Part shown: piece by piece, positions 28,251 through 36,924 of the stretch | Numbering within the stretch: the first letter of the stretch is position 1 | How the letters are laid out: each line of letters begins with the position of its first letter | From: Bacteroidota bacterium | GTDB lineage: Bacteria; Bacteroidota; Bacteroidia; Bacteroidales; ML635J-15 | Length of the DNA: 64,000 nt | Assembly: GCA_029558535.1 (NCBI GenBank) | Contig: JAKQEK010000071.1 | Coordinates: 98,503-162,502, forward strand | Reading direction: 5' to 3' | Made by a program: the position numbers and the translations under genes | The notes under the pieces: model-generated | The model's input: the letters and a program-made list of their open reading frames with translations, nothing else | Database searches by the model: none | Told to the model about the DNA's origin: nothing

Positions 28251-28355
28251 GCGGACTGGACAGCCTGTCCCGAGAATCGGGAGGACTCGAATCCCGCGAT
28301 TCAATTAATCTTTTATACAATTAAATAAAAAAGCCCACAAATTTGTGAGCTTTTT
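28251..28355 (-). repeat. 105-bp tRNA-Asp 3'-end/terminator unit, copy B
   Basis: Identical to copy A and directly adjoining the true tRNA-Asp gene, so three tRNA 3' ends occur at an exact 105-base spacing (28146, 28251, 28356). The identity shows that the duplication is recent. Confidence 0.85.
28327..28355 (-). terminator. Rho-independent terminator of tRNA-Asp
   Basis: On the minus strand AAAAAGCTCACAAA pairs with TTTGTGGGCTTTTTT immediately after the tRNA 3' end. An identical hairpin occurs at 28222-28250 in the tandem copy. Confidence 0.75.
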
Positions 28356-28356
28356 G

Positions 28357-28430
28357 CGGACTGGACGGGACTCGAACCCGCGACCCCCGGCGTGACAGGC
28401 CGGTATTCTAACCAACTGAACTACCAATCC
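28357..28430 (-). tRNA. tRNA-Asp (GTC)
   Basis: 74-nt cloverleaf on the minus strand: acceptor GGATTGG pairs with CCAGTCC, D arm with GTTCAGTTGGTTAGAAT, anticodon stem CCGGC/GCCGG around a loop with anticodon GTC, T arm GCGGGTTCGAGTCCCGT, discriminator G (universal for tRNA-Asp). CCA is not encoded. Confidence 0.97.
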
Positions 28431-28649
28431 TAAAATTCAGGTTGCAAATATAGAGCAGGTTTTTGAATCCACCAAATCTTTTTTCTTAAAAAATGAATAT
28501 TTTTTCTATCCTCGTCTTTTTTACCGAAACATGGTCAAGTACCGTAACTCTGGTTACCGAATAATGAGATAAATCTGTAATAAGACTATAAAAAATCTAT
28601 GTTTTGTATAGTTTTAGTTTAAATAAAACATTTCAATCACTTATTCTGT

Positions 28650-28657
28650 TAACTTTG
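28650..28657 (+). promoter_or_regulatory. -7 element for the acyl-CoA ligase gene
   Basis: TAACTTTG (perfect TAnnTTTG), 17 bases before the ATG at 28675. Confidence 0.5.
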
Positions 28658-28674
28658 CATCTTAATATATTTAG

Positions 28675-30309
28675 ATGAATTTAAAAACAGAATTAACTAT
28701 ACCATCTTATCTTAAGCAATCTTTCGATAAATATCCAAATAATCCGTTTCTGGGTTTCACAGACGAAACAGCACTAACTTATCTTGAAGTTAAACAAAAA
28801 ATAAAAAATATAATTGCAAACCTCGAGAACTGTGGTATTAAACCCGGGGATAAGGTTGCAATATTGTCTAACAATATGCCAAATTGGGGAATAACTTATT
28901 TCGCAATTACATCAATGGGAGCTATAGCTGTTCCTATTTTACCTGATTTTAATTCTGTCGAAATACAGAATATCATGGAGCATAGTGAGTCTAAAGTAAT
29001 GTTTGTCGCCGAAATTTTAGCTTCAAAAATTGCTGAACTGCAAACCGAATACTTAAACTCTATTATTCGCATTAATAATTTCGAACTGATAAAAAGTACT
29101 GTGATTGACCATTATGATACAACTATTGCTACAAATCAGGAATATGAAGTTAAGGAATCAGATATTGCAGTAATAATTTATACTTCGGGAACTACAGGTA
29201 ATTCAAAAGGAGTGATGTTATCGCATAAAAACCTTATGTTTGATGCAAAACAGAGTGGAATCCTACAACCTATTTTTGAAAATGATAAATTTTTGTCTTT
29301 TTTACCTCTGTCTCATGCATACGAAAATACTTTAGGGCTGCTACTTCCGATGCAAAACGGGGCTTCTGTGTATTACCTTAGAAAATTACCGACACCGGCA
29401 ATATTATTACCTGCTTTGGAACAGGTAAAACCAAGTATTATGCTTTCTGTTCCGTTGATTATTGAGAAAATATACAGGAATAAAATAATGCCGACTATTA
29501 ATTCGAAAAAGATTACAAAAGTACTGTATAAAATTCCGGCAACACGAAAATTCCTTAACGCTGCTGCTGGACGTAAGTTAATGAAATCGTTCGGTGGTAA
29601 TATCCGATTCTTTGGAATAGGAGGAGCAAAGTTGGATTCTACGGTTGAAAGATTTCTTTTAGAAGCAAAATTCCCTTATGCAATAGGCTATGGACTTACA
29701 GAAACTTCTCCACTAATTGCAGGTGTAAACCCTAAAACAGTAAGACTGAATTCAACAGGTCCGGCAATTGAAGATATAGAATTAAAATTAATAGATATTA
29801 ACCCTGCTACAGGCGAAGGAGAAGTTTGTGTAAAAGGCGACATGGTAATGCAGGGGTATTATAAAGAACCCGAAAAAACCAAAGAAGTATTTACTGAGGA
29901 TGGTTGGTTTAAAACAGGCGACTTGGCGACTCTAGATAAAGATGGTTTCTTATTTATTAAAGGTAGAAGCAAAAACGTAATTGTTGGATCAAGTGGCGAA
30001 AATATTTATCCCGAGGAAATAGAATCGGTTATAAATAATTTTGAGTTTGTACTCGAATCGCTTGTTGTGGAAGAAAAAGGTCGTTTGGTTGCTATGGTAC
30101 ATCTTAATATGGAAGAACTTGAAGCCAAGTATAAAAATATGAAAGTTGAACTTGACGTAATACTTGAAGAAATTAAAAGAGATATGCTTGTTTATATTAA
30201 TTCGAAAGTCAATAAATTTTCATTTATTAAAGGCATTACAATTCAGAAAACCCCTTTCGAAAAAACACCTACACAAAAAATAAAACGTTATAAGTATAAA
30301 AATGATTAA
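28675..30309 (+). CDS. Long-chain fatty-acid-CoA ligase-like AMP-binding enzyme
   Basis: ANL-superfamily enzyme of 544 residues that activates a carboxylic acid with ATP and joins it to CoA. Motifs: A3 IIYTSGTTGNSKGVMLSHKN, A5 IGYGLTETSPLI, A7 WFKTGDLATLDKDGFLFIKG, A8 RSKNVIVGSSGENIYPEEIE and a C-terminal TPTQKIKRYKY with the A10 Lys. The KNVIVGSSGENIYPEE form is typical of FadD/long-chain ligases of Bacteroidota. Single gene with its own promoter. Exact chain length cannot be judged. Confidence 0.88.
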   Translation: MNLKTELTIPSYLKQSFDKYPNNPFLGFTDETALTYLEVKQKIKNIIANLENCGIKPGDKVAILSNNMPNWGITYFAITSMGAIAVPILPDFNSVEIQNIMEHSESKVMFVAEILASKIAELQTEYLNSIIRINNFELIKSTVIDHYDTTIATNQEYEVKESDIAVIIYTSGTTGNSKGVMLSHKNLMFDAKQSGILQPIFENDKFLSFLPLSHAYENTLGLLLPMQNGASVYYLRKLPTPAILLPALEQVKPSIMLSVPLIIEKIYRNKIMPTINSKKITKVLYKIPATRKFLNAAAGRKLMKSFGGNIRFFGIGGAKLDSTVERFLLEAKFPYAIGYGLTETSPLIAGVNPKTVRLNSTGPAIEDIELKLIDINPATGEGEVCVKGDMVMQGYYKEPEKTKEVFTEDGWFKTGDLATLDKDGFLFIKGRSKNVIVGSSGENIYPEEIESVINNFEFVLESLVVEEKGRLVAMVHLNMEELEAKYKNMKVELDVILEEIKRDMLVYINSKVNKFSFIKGITIQKTPFEKTPTQKIKRYKYKND

Positions 30310-30475
30310 AGCTATATTTGGAGGGCATAGGGTATAATTGTTAAAACACTTCGACATTATCCCCATTCTCCATGCCATTTGCTTTTTTTATTATAAAATT
30401 CAGCAAATTCATATAATAATATAAAGAAGTCCTAAATTAGAGTATTTTATCATGATTTAATCTGCAAATCTTTCT

Positions 30476-30483
30476 TACTTTTG
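30476..30483 (+). promoter_or_regulatory. -7 element for typA
   Basis: TACTTTTG (perfect TAnnTTTG), 19 bases before the typA ATG; a TTTA at 30455 may stand for the -33 element. Confidence 0.5.
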
Positions 30484-30502
30484 CAGCCTGATTTTTTTTA
30501 GA

Positions 30503-32317
30503 ATGGAAGATATAAGAAATATTGCGATTATTGCTCATGTTGATCATGGAAAAACCACACTTGTTGACAGGATATTGCATCAGGTAAAACTTTTCAGGGA
30601 TAATCAAAAAATGGGAGAGTTAATATTAGACAGTAATGAACTCGAAAGAGAAAGAGGAATAACAATATTGTCTAAAAATGTTTCGGTAAGATATAAAGAT
30701 GTAAAAATAAATATTATTGATACTCCGGGGCACTCTGATTTTGGTGGGGAAGTAGAACGAGTATTAAATATGGCAGATGGTGTTTTGCTTATTGTTGATG
30801 CTTTTGAAGGACCAATGCCTCAAACAAGATTTGTATTACAGAAAGCGATAGAACTTGGTCTTAAACCTATTGTCGTAATAAACAAAGTAGATAAGCCAAA
30901 TTGTAATCCTGAATTAGCTCAGGAAAAAGTCTTCGATCTTATGTTCAGTCTTGATGCAAGCGAAGATCAGCTCGATTTTCCGACTGTATTTGGCTCGGCT
31001 AAACAGGCCTGGATGGGACCCGAATTTGATAAACCGACTACTGATGTAAGTTATTTGCTTGATGTAATTCTTGACACTATCAAACCAGCTATATATCCAG
31101 AAGGTAATTTACAGATGCGAATAACCAGTCTTGATTACTCATCTTATACAGGACGAATTGCTATTGGAAAAGTTACCAGAGGTCAGATACAGGCAGGAAA
31201 TCAAATTTCTATTGTAAAAGCAGACGGTTCCATATCAAAAGCTGTGGTAAAAGAATTGTATCTTTTTGAAGGACTGGCAAAAGAAAAAACAAAGAAGCCT
31301 GTTTTTGCAGGAGAAATATGTGCTATTTTAGGTATTGAAGCTTTTGATATTGGCGATACTGTATGCGATTTTCTCGAACCTGAAGGTTTAAGTGCAATAA
31401 AAGTTGATGAACCAACTATGAGTATGCTTTTTGCTGCTAACGATTCACCATTTTTTGGCAGAGACGGAAAATATGTTACTTCGAGGCAGCTTAGAGAACG
31501 ATTATTTAAAGAAACAGAAAAGAATTTGGCACTTCGTGTTCAGGAAACCGATTCGGCCGATAAATTTATCGTCTTCGGAAGAGGAATTCTACACTTATCA
31601 ATATTAGTAGAAACTATGAGGCGTGAGGGTTTTGAGCTTCAGTTGGGACAACCTCAAGTAATTATCAAAGAAGTTAACGGAGTAAAATGTGAACCGGTTG
31701 AATATCTGGTAATTCAGGTTTTGGAAGAGTTTGCCGGAAAAGTTATTGAAATCGTCACCCAACGTAAAGCAGAAATATTATTTATTGAATCAAAAAATGG
31801 CAGAACTAATATGGAATTTTATATTCCTTCAAGAGGTTTGATTGGAATAAGGAATATTTTATTAACTGCTACCGAAGGCGAAGCCGTTATAGCTCATCGC
31901 TTTAAGTCTTTTGAACCTTGGCGTGGTGATTTGGGAATTCATAGAAACGGGTCTTTGATAAGCATTGAAACAGGAATGGCAATACCTTATTCGATTGACA
32001 AACTTCAGGATAGGGGTAAATTCTTTATATATCCGGGAGAAGAAGTATATGCAGGTCAGATAATTGGTGAAAATACAAGACAAAACGATATTGGAATTAA
32101 TGTAACAAAAACAAAAAAACTCACCAATGTTCGTGCTTCGGGTACAGATGATAAAGTAAATATTCCTCCACCAATCAAATTCTCTTTGGAGGAAGCAATG
32201 GAGTATATTGCCGAAGATGAAATGATAGAAGTGACTCCAAAATATATGCGTCTGCGAAAAATTTTGCTTAACGAACTCGACAGAAAACGTTATTTAAAAG
32301 ATAAATCAGTTGAGTAA
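30503..32317 (+). CDS. typA: Translational GTPase TypA/BipA
   Basis: Ribosome-associated GTPase related to EF-G that assists 50S assembly and translation under stress. G motifs: AHVDHGKTTL (G1), RGITI (G2), DTPGHSDFGGEV (G3), NKVDK (G4), GSAKQAW (G5). The 604-residue length and the C-terminal TypA-specific domain (NVRASGTDDKVNIPPP) confirm TypA over LepA or EF-G. Confidence 0.97.
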   Translation: MEDIRNIAIIAHVDHGKTTLVDRILHQVKLFRDNQKMGELILDSNELERERGITILSKNVSVRYKDVKINIIDTPGHSDFGGEVERVLNMADGVLLIVDAFEGPMPQTRFVLQKAIELGLKPIVVINKVDKPNCNPELAQEKVFDLMFSLDASEDQLDFPTVFGSAKQAWMGPEFDKPTTDVSYLLDVILDTIKPAIYPEGNLQMRITSLDYSSYTGRIAIGKVTRGQIQAGNQISIVKADGSISKAVVKELYLFEGLAKEKTKKPVFAGEICAILGIEAFDIGDTVCDFLEPEGLSAIKVDEPTMSMLFAANDSPFFGRDGKYVTSRQLRERLFKETEKNLALRVQETDSADKFIVFGRGILHLSILVETMRREGFELQLGQPQVIIKEVNGVKCEPVEYLVIQVLEEFAGKVIEIVTQRKAEILFIESKNGRTNMEFYIPSRGLIGIRNILLTATEGEAVIAHRFKSFEPWRGDLGIHRNGSLISIETGMAIPYSIDKLQDRGKFFIYPGEEVYAGQIIGENTRQNDIGINVTKTKKLTNVRASGTDDKVNIPPPIKFSLEEAMEYIAEDEMIEVTPKYMRLRKILLNELDRKRYLKDKSVE

Positions 32318-32436
32318 TAAAAAAACTACAACTAATAATATTATCTGGTTAGATACAAAACTAACATTGAACAAATTTTTTTTGTACATAGTGATACATT
32401 GTGTCCCCAAAATTTAATAATAGAGGTATTATCGTA

Positions 32437-32619
32437 ATTATTTAGTTGGTTCAGAACGCTGAGCCCGAAGGGCTCAAATATCAGTAACCCCGACTTTCAA
32501 GTCGGGGTTCAACGAACTAGAACCATAGCTTTTGGAATATGTATTTGTCAATATTAGGGGAGTGGTGGTAGGGTACAAATACTATTACAAAAGCGAAAAA
32601 CAGATGCCAGCTAAATAAT
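32437..32619. mobile_element. MITE-like element, copy 1
   Basis: A non-coding element of about 183 bp, more than 95% identical to copy 2. Its ends form terminal inverted repeats: ATTATTTAG-T-TGG on the left and the complement of ATTATTTAG-C-TGG on the right. TA flanks both ends, a possible target-site duplication. Inside are two strong hairpins, GAGCCC-GAA-GGGCTC and AACCCCGACTT/AAGTCGGGGTT. No transposase gene is inside or nearby. Only two copies are visible here, so the class is inferred. Confidence 0.7.
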
Positions 32620-32785
32620 TACAAAAAGCACTAAACAACAATATATTTAGATTGGATGATTAGTATTTATAACAGATTTCTTACTTCTCCTGCGTCAGAG
32701 TTCGAAATCCTTAATAAATGCATACTAGTTTTAACTAACGCCTACTCCGTAAGAGTCCGAAGCAAAACATTGACTGTGAAAGTAT
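32620..32785. other. Spacer between the two MITE-like copies
   Basis: No gene seen. It holds two degenerate direct repeats of about 20 bases (near 32688, CTGCGTCAGAGTTCGAA, and near 32748, CTCCGTAAGAGTCCGAA), perhaps remains of another dispersed element. Confidence 0.35.
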
Positions 32786-32966
32786 TTATTTAGTTGGTTC
32801 AGAACGCTGAGCCCGGAGGGCTCAAATATCAGTAACCCCGACTTTCAAGTCGGGGTTCAACGAACTAGAACCATAGCTTTTGGAATATGTATTTGTCAAA
32901 TTAGGGGAGTGGTGGTAGGGTACAAATACTATTACAAAAGCGAAAAACAGATGCCAGCTAAATAAT
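32786..32966. mobile_element. MITE-like element, copy 2
   Basis: Direct repeat of copy 1, same orientation, 348 bases downstream, with one substitution in the first hairpin loop (GGA for GAA) and a one-base deletion. The terminal repeats are the same except for the outermost left base. No clear target-site duplication. Confidence 0.7.
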
Positions 32967-33025
32967 CACGATGATTTTAATAATCATTTTATCTTATCAT
33001 ATAATGTCGGATTAACGAATTTTCT

Positions 33026-33033
33026 TAATTTTG
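33026..33033 (+). promoter_or_regulatory. -7 element for the C1 peptidase operon
   Basis: TAATTTTG (perfect TAnnTTTG), 15 bases before the ATG at 33049; it covers the in-frame TTG at 33031 and so fixes the start at 33049. Confidence 0.55.
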
Positions 33034-33048
33034 ACAAAAATTGAATTT

Positions 33049-34278
33049 ATGAAGAATTTAGTATTGTTATCATTTTTACTTGTTTTTGTTATCGAAATAA
33101 CAGCACAAACAGAAGATACAGGAAAATTTCGTACTTATCCTGCAGGTTTTTATCATAAAGTCATAATGAGAGATATTCTCGGTGATGATAATTATTCCTT
33201 GTCGGATTATAAACCTGTCCCGGTTTTTAAGATGGATTTTGGCGAAAAAATATATCCTGTACAAATATCAGAATACACAACAATTCCTCATTCCGAACCT
33301 GTTTCTCAAGGTAATAGTGGTACTTGCTGGGCTTATTCGGCTACTTCGTTTATGGAAGCCGAATCGTACAGAATAACAAAAAATAAAACTAAATTGTCCG
33401 AAATGTTTACCGTTTATTGGGAATATGTCGAAAGAGCACAGCATTTTGTTAGAACAAAAGGAGAAACATATTTGGGCGAAGGTTCTGAGTCGAACGCGAT
33501 AGTAAGAATAATGAGAAATCATGGTATGATGCCTCAAGTCGTTTATCATGGTCTGAAAAACAGACTTAATTACAATGATCACAGCGAAATGTTTGAAAAG
33601 TATGAAACATATCTTAATTATGTAAAAGCAAACCAAATGTGGGAAGAAGATCTGGTTATTGATAGTATTAAACGCATTTTAGATTATTACATTGGTACTC
33701 CACCCGATAAATTTGAATATATTGATAAAGAATATACTCCACAAAGCTTTATGACTGAGTATATGAAATTAAACCCAAATCATTATTTTAGTTTTATGTC
33801 AACCAAGGAATTCAATTATAATGAAAAACATGAGCTTGTAGAAAATGACAATTGGTGGCATAGTAAAGATTATTATAATATCAGTCTCGAAGATTTCATG
33901 ATTGTACTAAACAATGCTGTTAAAAACGGATATACAGTCAGTTTATGCGGAGATGTTTCAGAACCCGGATATGATCAGTTGGTCGAAGTAGCTGTAATTC
34001 CTTCTTTTGATATTCCGTCTCAATATATCAATGAAGATGCCCGTCAAATGAGATTGTCAAATAACAGTACCACAGACGATCACTGCATACACATAGTAGG
34101 ATATAAGATGGAAGGCGATGTGGTTTGGTATCTTATCAAAGATTCCGGTAGTGGAGGTTTTGATGGTAAAAATAAAGGTTATAGATTTTATCATGAAGAT
34201 TACATTAAGCTTAAGATGATGAATTTAATGATGAATGTTGAACCTGCACGGATTATTCTGGATAAAATCATTAAGTAA
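33049..34278 (+). CDS. C1-family (papain/bleomycin-hydrolase-like) cysteine peptidase
   Basis: 409 residues with a signal peptide (MKNLVLLSFLLVFVIEITAQ). The catalytic Cys is Cys93 in QGNSGTCWAYSATSFMEAE, and the catalytic His is His345 in DDHCIHIVGYKMEGDVVWY. The third papain residue, usually Asn in N-S-W-G, is Asp365 (LIKDSGSGGF). The oxyanion Gln (Q87) is present. The long insert between Cys and His resembles the C1B/bleomycin hydrolase branch. Likely periplasmic or exported. The stop overlaps the queE start (TAATG). Confidence 0.85.
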   Translation: MKNLVLLSFLLVFVIEITAQTEDTGKFRTYPAGFYHKVIMRDILGDDNYSLSDYKPVPVFKMDFGEKIYPVQISEYTTIPHSEPVSQGNSGTCWAYSATSFMEAESYRITKNKTKLSEMFTVYWEYVERAQHFVRTKGETYLGEGSESNAIVRIMRNHGMMPQVVYHGLKNRLNYNDHSEMFEKYETYLNYVKANQMWEEDLVIDSIKRILDYYIGTPPDKFEYIDKEYTPQSFMTEYMKLNPNHYFSFMSTKEFNYNEKHELVENDNWWHSKDYYNISLEDFMIVLNNAVKNGYTVSLCGDVSEPGYDQLVEVAVIPSFDIPSQYINEDARQMRLSNNSTTDDHCIHIVGYKMEGDVVWYLIKDSGSGGFDGKNKGYRFYHEDYIKLKMMNLMMNVEPARIILDKIIK

Positions 34279-34907
34279 TGACACAAGAATTTTCAAAACA
34301 ACTTGATGAAAATAAAATTCCGGTGTTAGAGGAGTTTTATTCTGTGCAAGGCGAAGGGTTTAATACAGGAAAAGCTGCATATTTTATCAGAATAGGCGGA
34401 TGCGATCTTGGCTGTCGTTGGTGCGATTCAAAAGAAACCTGGAAACCCGAAATACATCAATTTGTTCTTATATCAGAAATAATTGACAGAGTAAAGCAAA
34501 CATCTGCCGACACAATTGTCGTTACCGGAGGCGAACCTCTCATTTACAACTTCGATAAATTTTGCGAATTAGCTCATCAAAAAGGTCTTGTATTAATGTT
34601 AGAAACCTGCGGTGCTCATGATTTTAGTGGCATGTGGGATTGGATTTGTTTGTCTCCGAAAAAACAAAAGCCTCCAAAATCAGAGTATTATCAACTAGCG
34701 AATGAGCTTAAAGTTATAATTTATGATGAAGATGATTTTTTATGGGCAGAGGACTGTGCCAATAAAATTTCTAATAATTGCGTTTTATACTTGCAACCCG
34801 AATGGAGCAGATTTGATAAAATCGGCAAGAAGGTTGTAGAGTATGTGAAAAGCAATACTAAATGGAATATTTCTGTTCAAGTACATAAGTTTTTAAAAAT
34901 TCCTTAG
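34278..34907 (+). CDS. queE: 7-carboxy-7-deazaguanine synthase
   Basis: Radical SAM enzyme that converts 6-carboxy-tetrahydropterin to 7-carboxy-7-deazaguanine in queuosine synthesis. The Fe-S motif is Cys42-x3-Cys46-x2-Cys49 (GCDLGCRWCDSKETW); VVTGGEPL is the SAM-binding GGE motif, and FYSVQGEG at the N terminus is the usual QueE entry. Length, 209 residues, is normal. It is translationally coupled to the C1 peptidase, with no obvious functional link. Confidence 0.94.
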   Translation: MTQEFSKQLDENKIPVLEEFYSVQGEGFNTGKAAYFIRIGGCDLGCRWCDSKETWKPEIHQFVLISEIIDRVKQTSADTIVVTGGEPLIYNFDKFCELAHQKGLVLMLETCGAHDFSGMWDWICLSPKKQKPPKSEYYQLANELKVIIYDEDDFLWAEDCANKISNNCVLYLQPEWSRFDKIGKKVVEYVKSNTKWNISVQVHKFLKIP

Positions 34908-34946
34908 ATCTTAGTTATGTACAAGTTGCAGTTAAAAAGAAATAAT

Positions 34947-36890
34947 ATGAGAAAAATACTTACATTTTTGGTTTTGATTTCGTTTTTTACCTTTTCGTGC
35001 AAAGCACAGGAAAAATCTGCTTATACAACATCAAAATCTGCCATAAAAAGCTTTAACACTGCTGTTTCGTTTATGGAACGAGGGCAAAACAAGGCAGCCA
35101 TTGATGAAGTAAATAAAGCCATAGAAAAAGACCCGGGATTTTTGGAAGCATGGCTGCTTAAAGCCGAAATATATGATTTTCTGGGTGAACCCAAAGAGTC
35201 TTATAAAGCTTATTCGAAAGTATTTGAAATAGATGCAAACTATGATCCCGCTTTAAGTTTCAAACTTGCTGCCAATGCATATAGAATGGGCGAATACTCT
35301 GTTGCTAAAACTTATATAGACTATTTCTGCAACGAAATAGATACCATAAAATATCGGAATTATGATTTTAGAAGACTAAAAAAATATATTGATTTTGCCG
35401 ATAGTGCATATAATAATCCGGTTGCGTTTAATCCTGTCAATCTTGGCCCGGGAGTCAATACTACTTATGATGAATATTGGCCATCATTATCTGTTGACGA
35501 AGAAGTTCTTGTATTCACTCGTCAGATACCTATTAATATGAATAATCCATCGCGATCGCCTGACAGCATGCACGAAGATTTGTTTGTTGCTCTTTTAAAT
35601 AGTGAAACAGGTCAATATGAGTCTTCTTTTCCATTACCCGGTAATGTTAATACCAGATTAAACGAAGGTGCACAATGTGTTTCTGCTGACGGAAAGACTT
35701 GCGTAATTACTGCTTGTAATCGTCCCGACGGTAAAGGAAGTTGCGACTTGTATATTATGTTCCTGAAAAATAATAAATGGACTGACCCTAAAAACCTGAC
35801 AACTGTTAATTCAGCATCCTGGGATAGTAATCCTTCACTTTCGGCTGACGGCAAATATCTTTTCTTTTCTTCAGGTCGAACGGGAGGTTACGGCAAAACA
35901 GATATTTGGGTGATTGAAATTGATGCAGAAGGAAAAGCAAAATCCGAAGCGAAAAATCTGGGTGATAAAATAAATACTCAATACGAGGAATTATCCCCAT
36001 TTATTCACCCTGACGGAAAAACCTTGTATTTTGCTTCGAATGGACATCCGGGAATGGGAGATTTTGATCTCTTCTTTTCAAAATCTGTTGACGGAGTATG
36101 GCAAACTCCTGTAAATGTTGGATATCCTATTAATACAAAGGGCGAGGAAAGAAGCTTGATTGTCAACGCAAAAGGTGAAATTGCAATGTTTGCCTCAACT
36201 GCCGGAAAAAAAGATTTGGATATTTATTATTTCGAAATTCCTGAAGAAATTAAACCGGTTACTGTCACTTATGTAAAAGGTTATGTATATGATTCTAAAA
36301 CCAATGACAAATTACAGGCAAAATGTGAACTTATTGACCTTGAAACAGAAGAGAAAGTTGTTGAGATTCTGTCTGACGCACAAACCGGCGAATATATGGT
36401 TTGCTTACCGATAAATAGAGATTATGCTTTCAATGTTGAAAAAAAAGGATATTTATTCTACTCTGAGAATTTTTCTTTAACGAATCTCGAAAATCCGGAA
36501 GAACCATATGTTATGAATATCCCGCTGCAACCCTTATCTGATGGAGTAGTGGTAGTTCTTAAAAATATTTTCTTCGAATTTAACAGTTATGAACTATTAC
36601 CTGAATCTTATGCAGAGTTGAATAAAGTAGTTGAATATTTGATTACCAATCCAAATCTTAAGATAGAAATAGGAGGACATACTGATAATGTAGGCACAAA
36701 AGCGTATAATAAGACATTGTCCGAAAACAGAGCAAAATCAGTATTTGACTATTTGGTTGGAAAAGGAATTGAAAAATCAAGGCTTTCATATCAGGGCTAT
36801 GACTACTCTATGCCTATTGCAACAAATGATACAAACGAGGGGCGTGCTTTGAACAGAAGAACAGAATTTAAAGTTATTAGTAACAAATAA
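34947..36890 (+). CDS. OmpA-family lipoprotein with TPR and WD40-like repeats (PorE-like)
   Basis: Start chosen at 34947 (MRKILTFLVLISFFTFSC, lipobox); an ATG at 34917 adds ten residues. Domains by eye: TPR repeats (about 20-130), a PD40/WD40-like beta-propeller (about 170-420, with repeated S-x-D-G-K-x-L-x-F blades such as PSLSADGKYLFFSSGR), a carboxypeptidase-regulatory-like domain (about 435-520), and a C-terminal OmpA peptidoglycan-binding domain (GGHTDNVGTKAYNKTLSENR). This exact order is that of PorE, the T9SS component that links the machinery to peptidoglycan. Bacteroidota carry several paralogues, so the PorE role is inferred. Confidence 0.85.
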   Translation: MRKILTFLVLISFFTFSCKAQEKSAYTTSKSAIKSFNTAVSFMERGQNKAAIDEVNKAIEKDPGFLEAWLLKAEIYDFLGEPKESYKAYSKVFEIDANYDPALSFKLAANAYRMGEYSVAKTYIDYFCNEIDTIKYRNYDFRRLKKYIDFADSAYNNPVAFNPVNLGPGVNTTYDEYWPSLSVDEEVLVFTRQIPINMNNPSRSPDSMHEDLFVALLNSETGQYESSFPLPGNVNTRLNEGAQCVSADGKTCVITACNRPDGKGSCDLYIMFLKNNKWTDPKNLTTVNSASWDSNPSLSADGKYLFFSSGRTGGYGKTDIWVIEIDAEGKAKSEAKNLGDKINTQYEELSPFIHPDGKTLYFASNGHPGMGDFDLFFSKSVDGVWQTPVNVGYPINTKGEERSLIVNAKGEIAMFASTAGKKDLDIYYFEIPEEIKPVTVTYVKGYVYDSKTNDKLQAKCELIDLETEEKVVEILSDAQTGEYMVCLPINRDYAFNVEKKGYLFYSENFSLTNLENPEEPYVMNIPLQPLSDGVVVVLKNIFFEFNSYELLPESYAELNKVVEYLITNPNLKIEIGGHTDNVGTKAYNKTLSENRAKSVFDYLVGKGIEKSRLSYQGYDYSMPIATNDTNEGRALNRRTEFKVISNK

Positions 36891-36924
36891 ACAGATTATT
36901 TAAGTTGAAAATAAATCAATAATT

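Noticed and set aside
28146..28355. Two further tRNA genes
   Set aside because: Only the 3' part of tRNA-Asp is present, interrupted by a hairpin insert; D and anticodon arms are missing.
30310..30502. Structured RNA between fadD-like gene and typA
   Set aside because: An imperfect inverted repeat (GGCAT...ATGCC) is visible but with a long loop and no known RNA motif.
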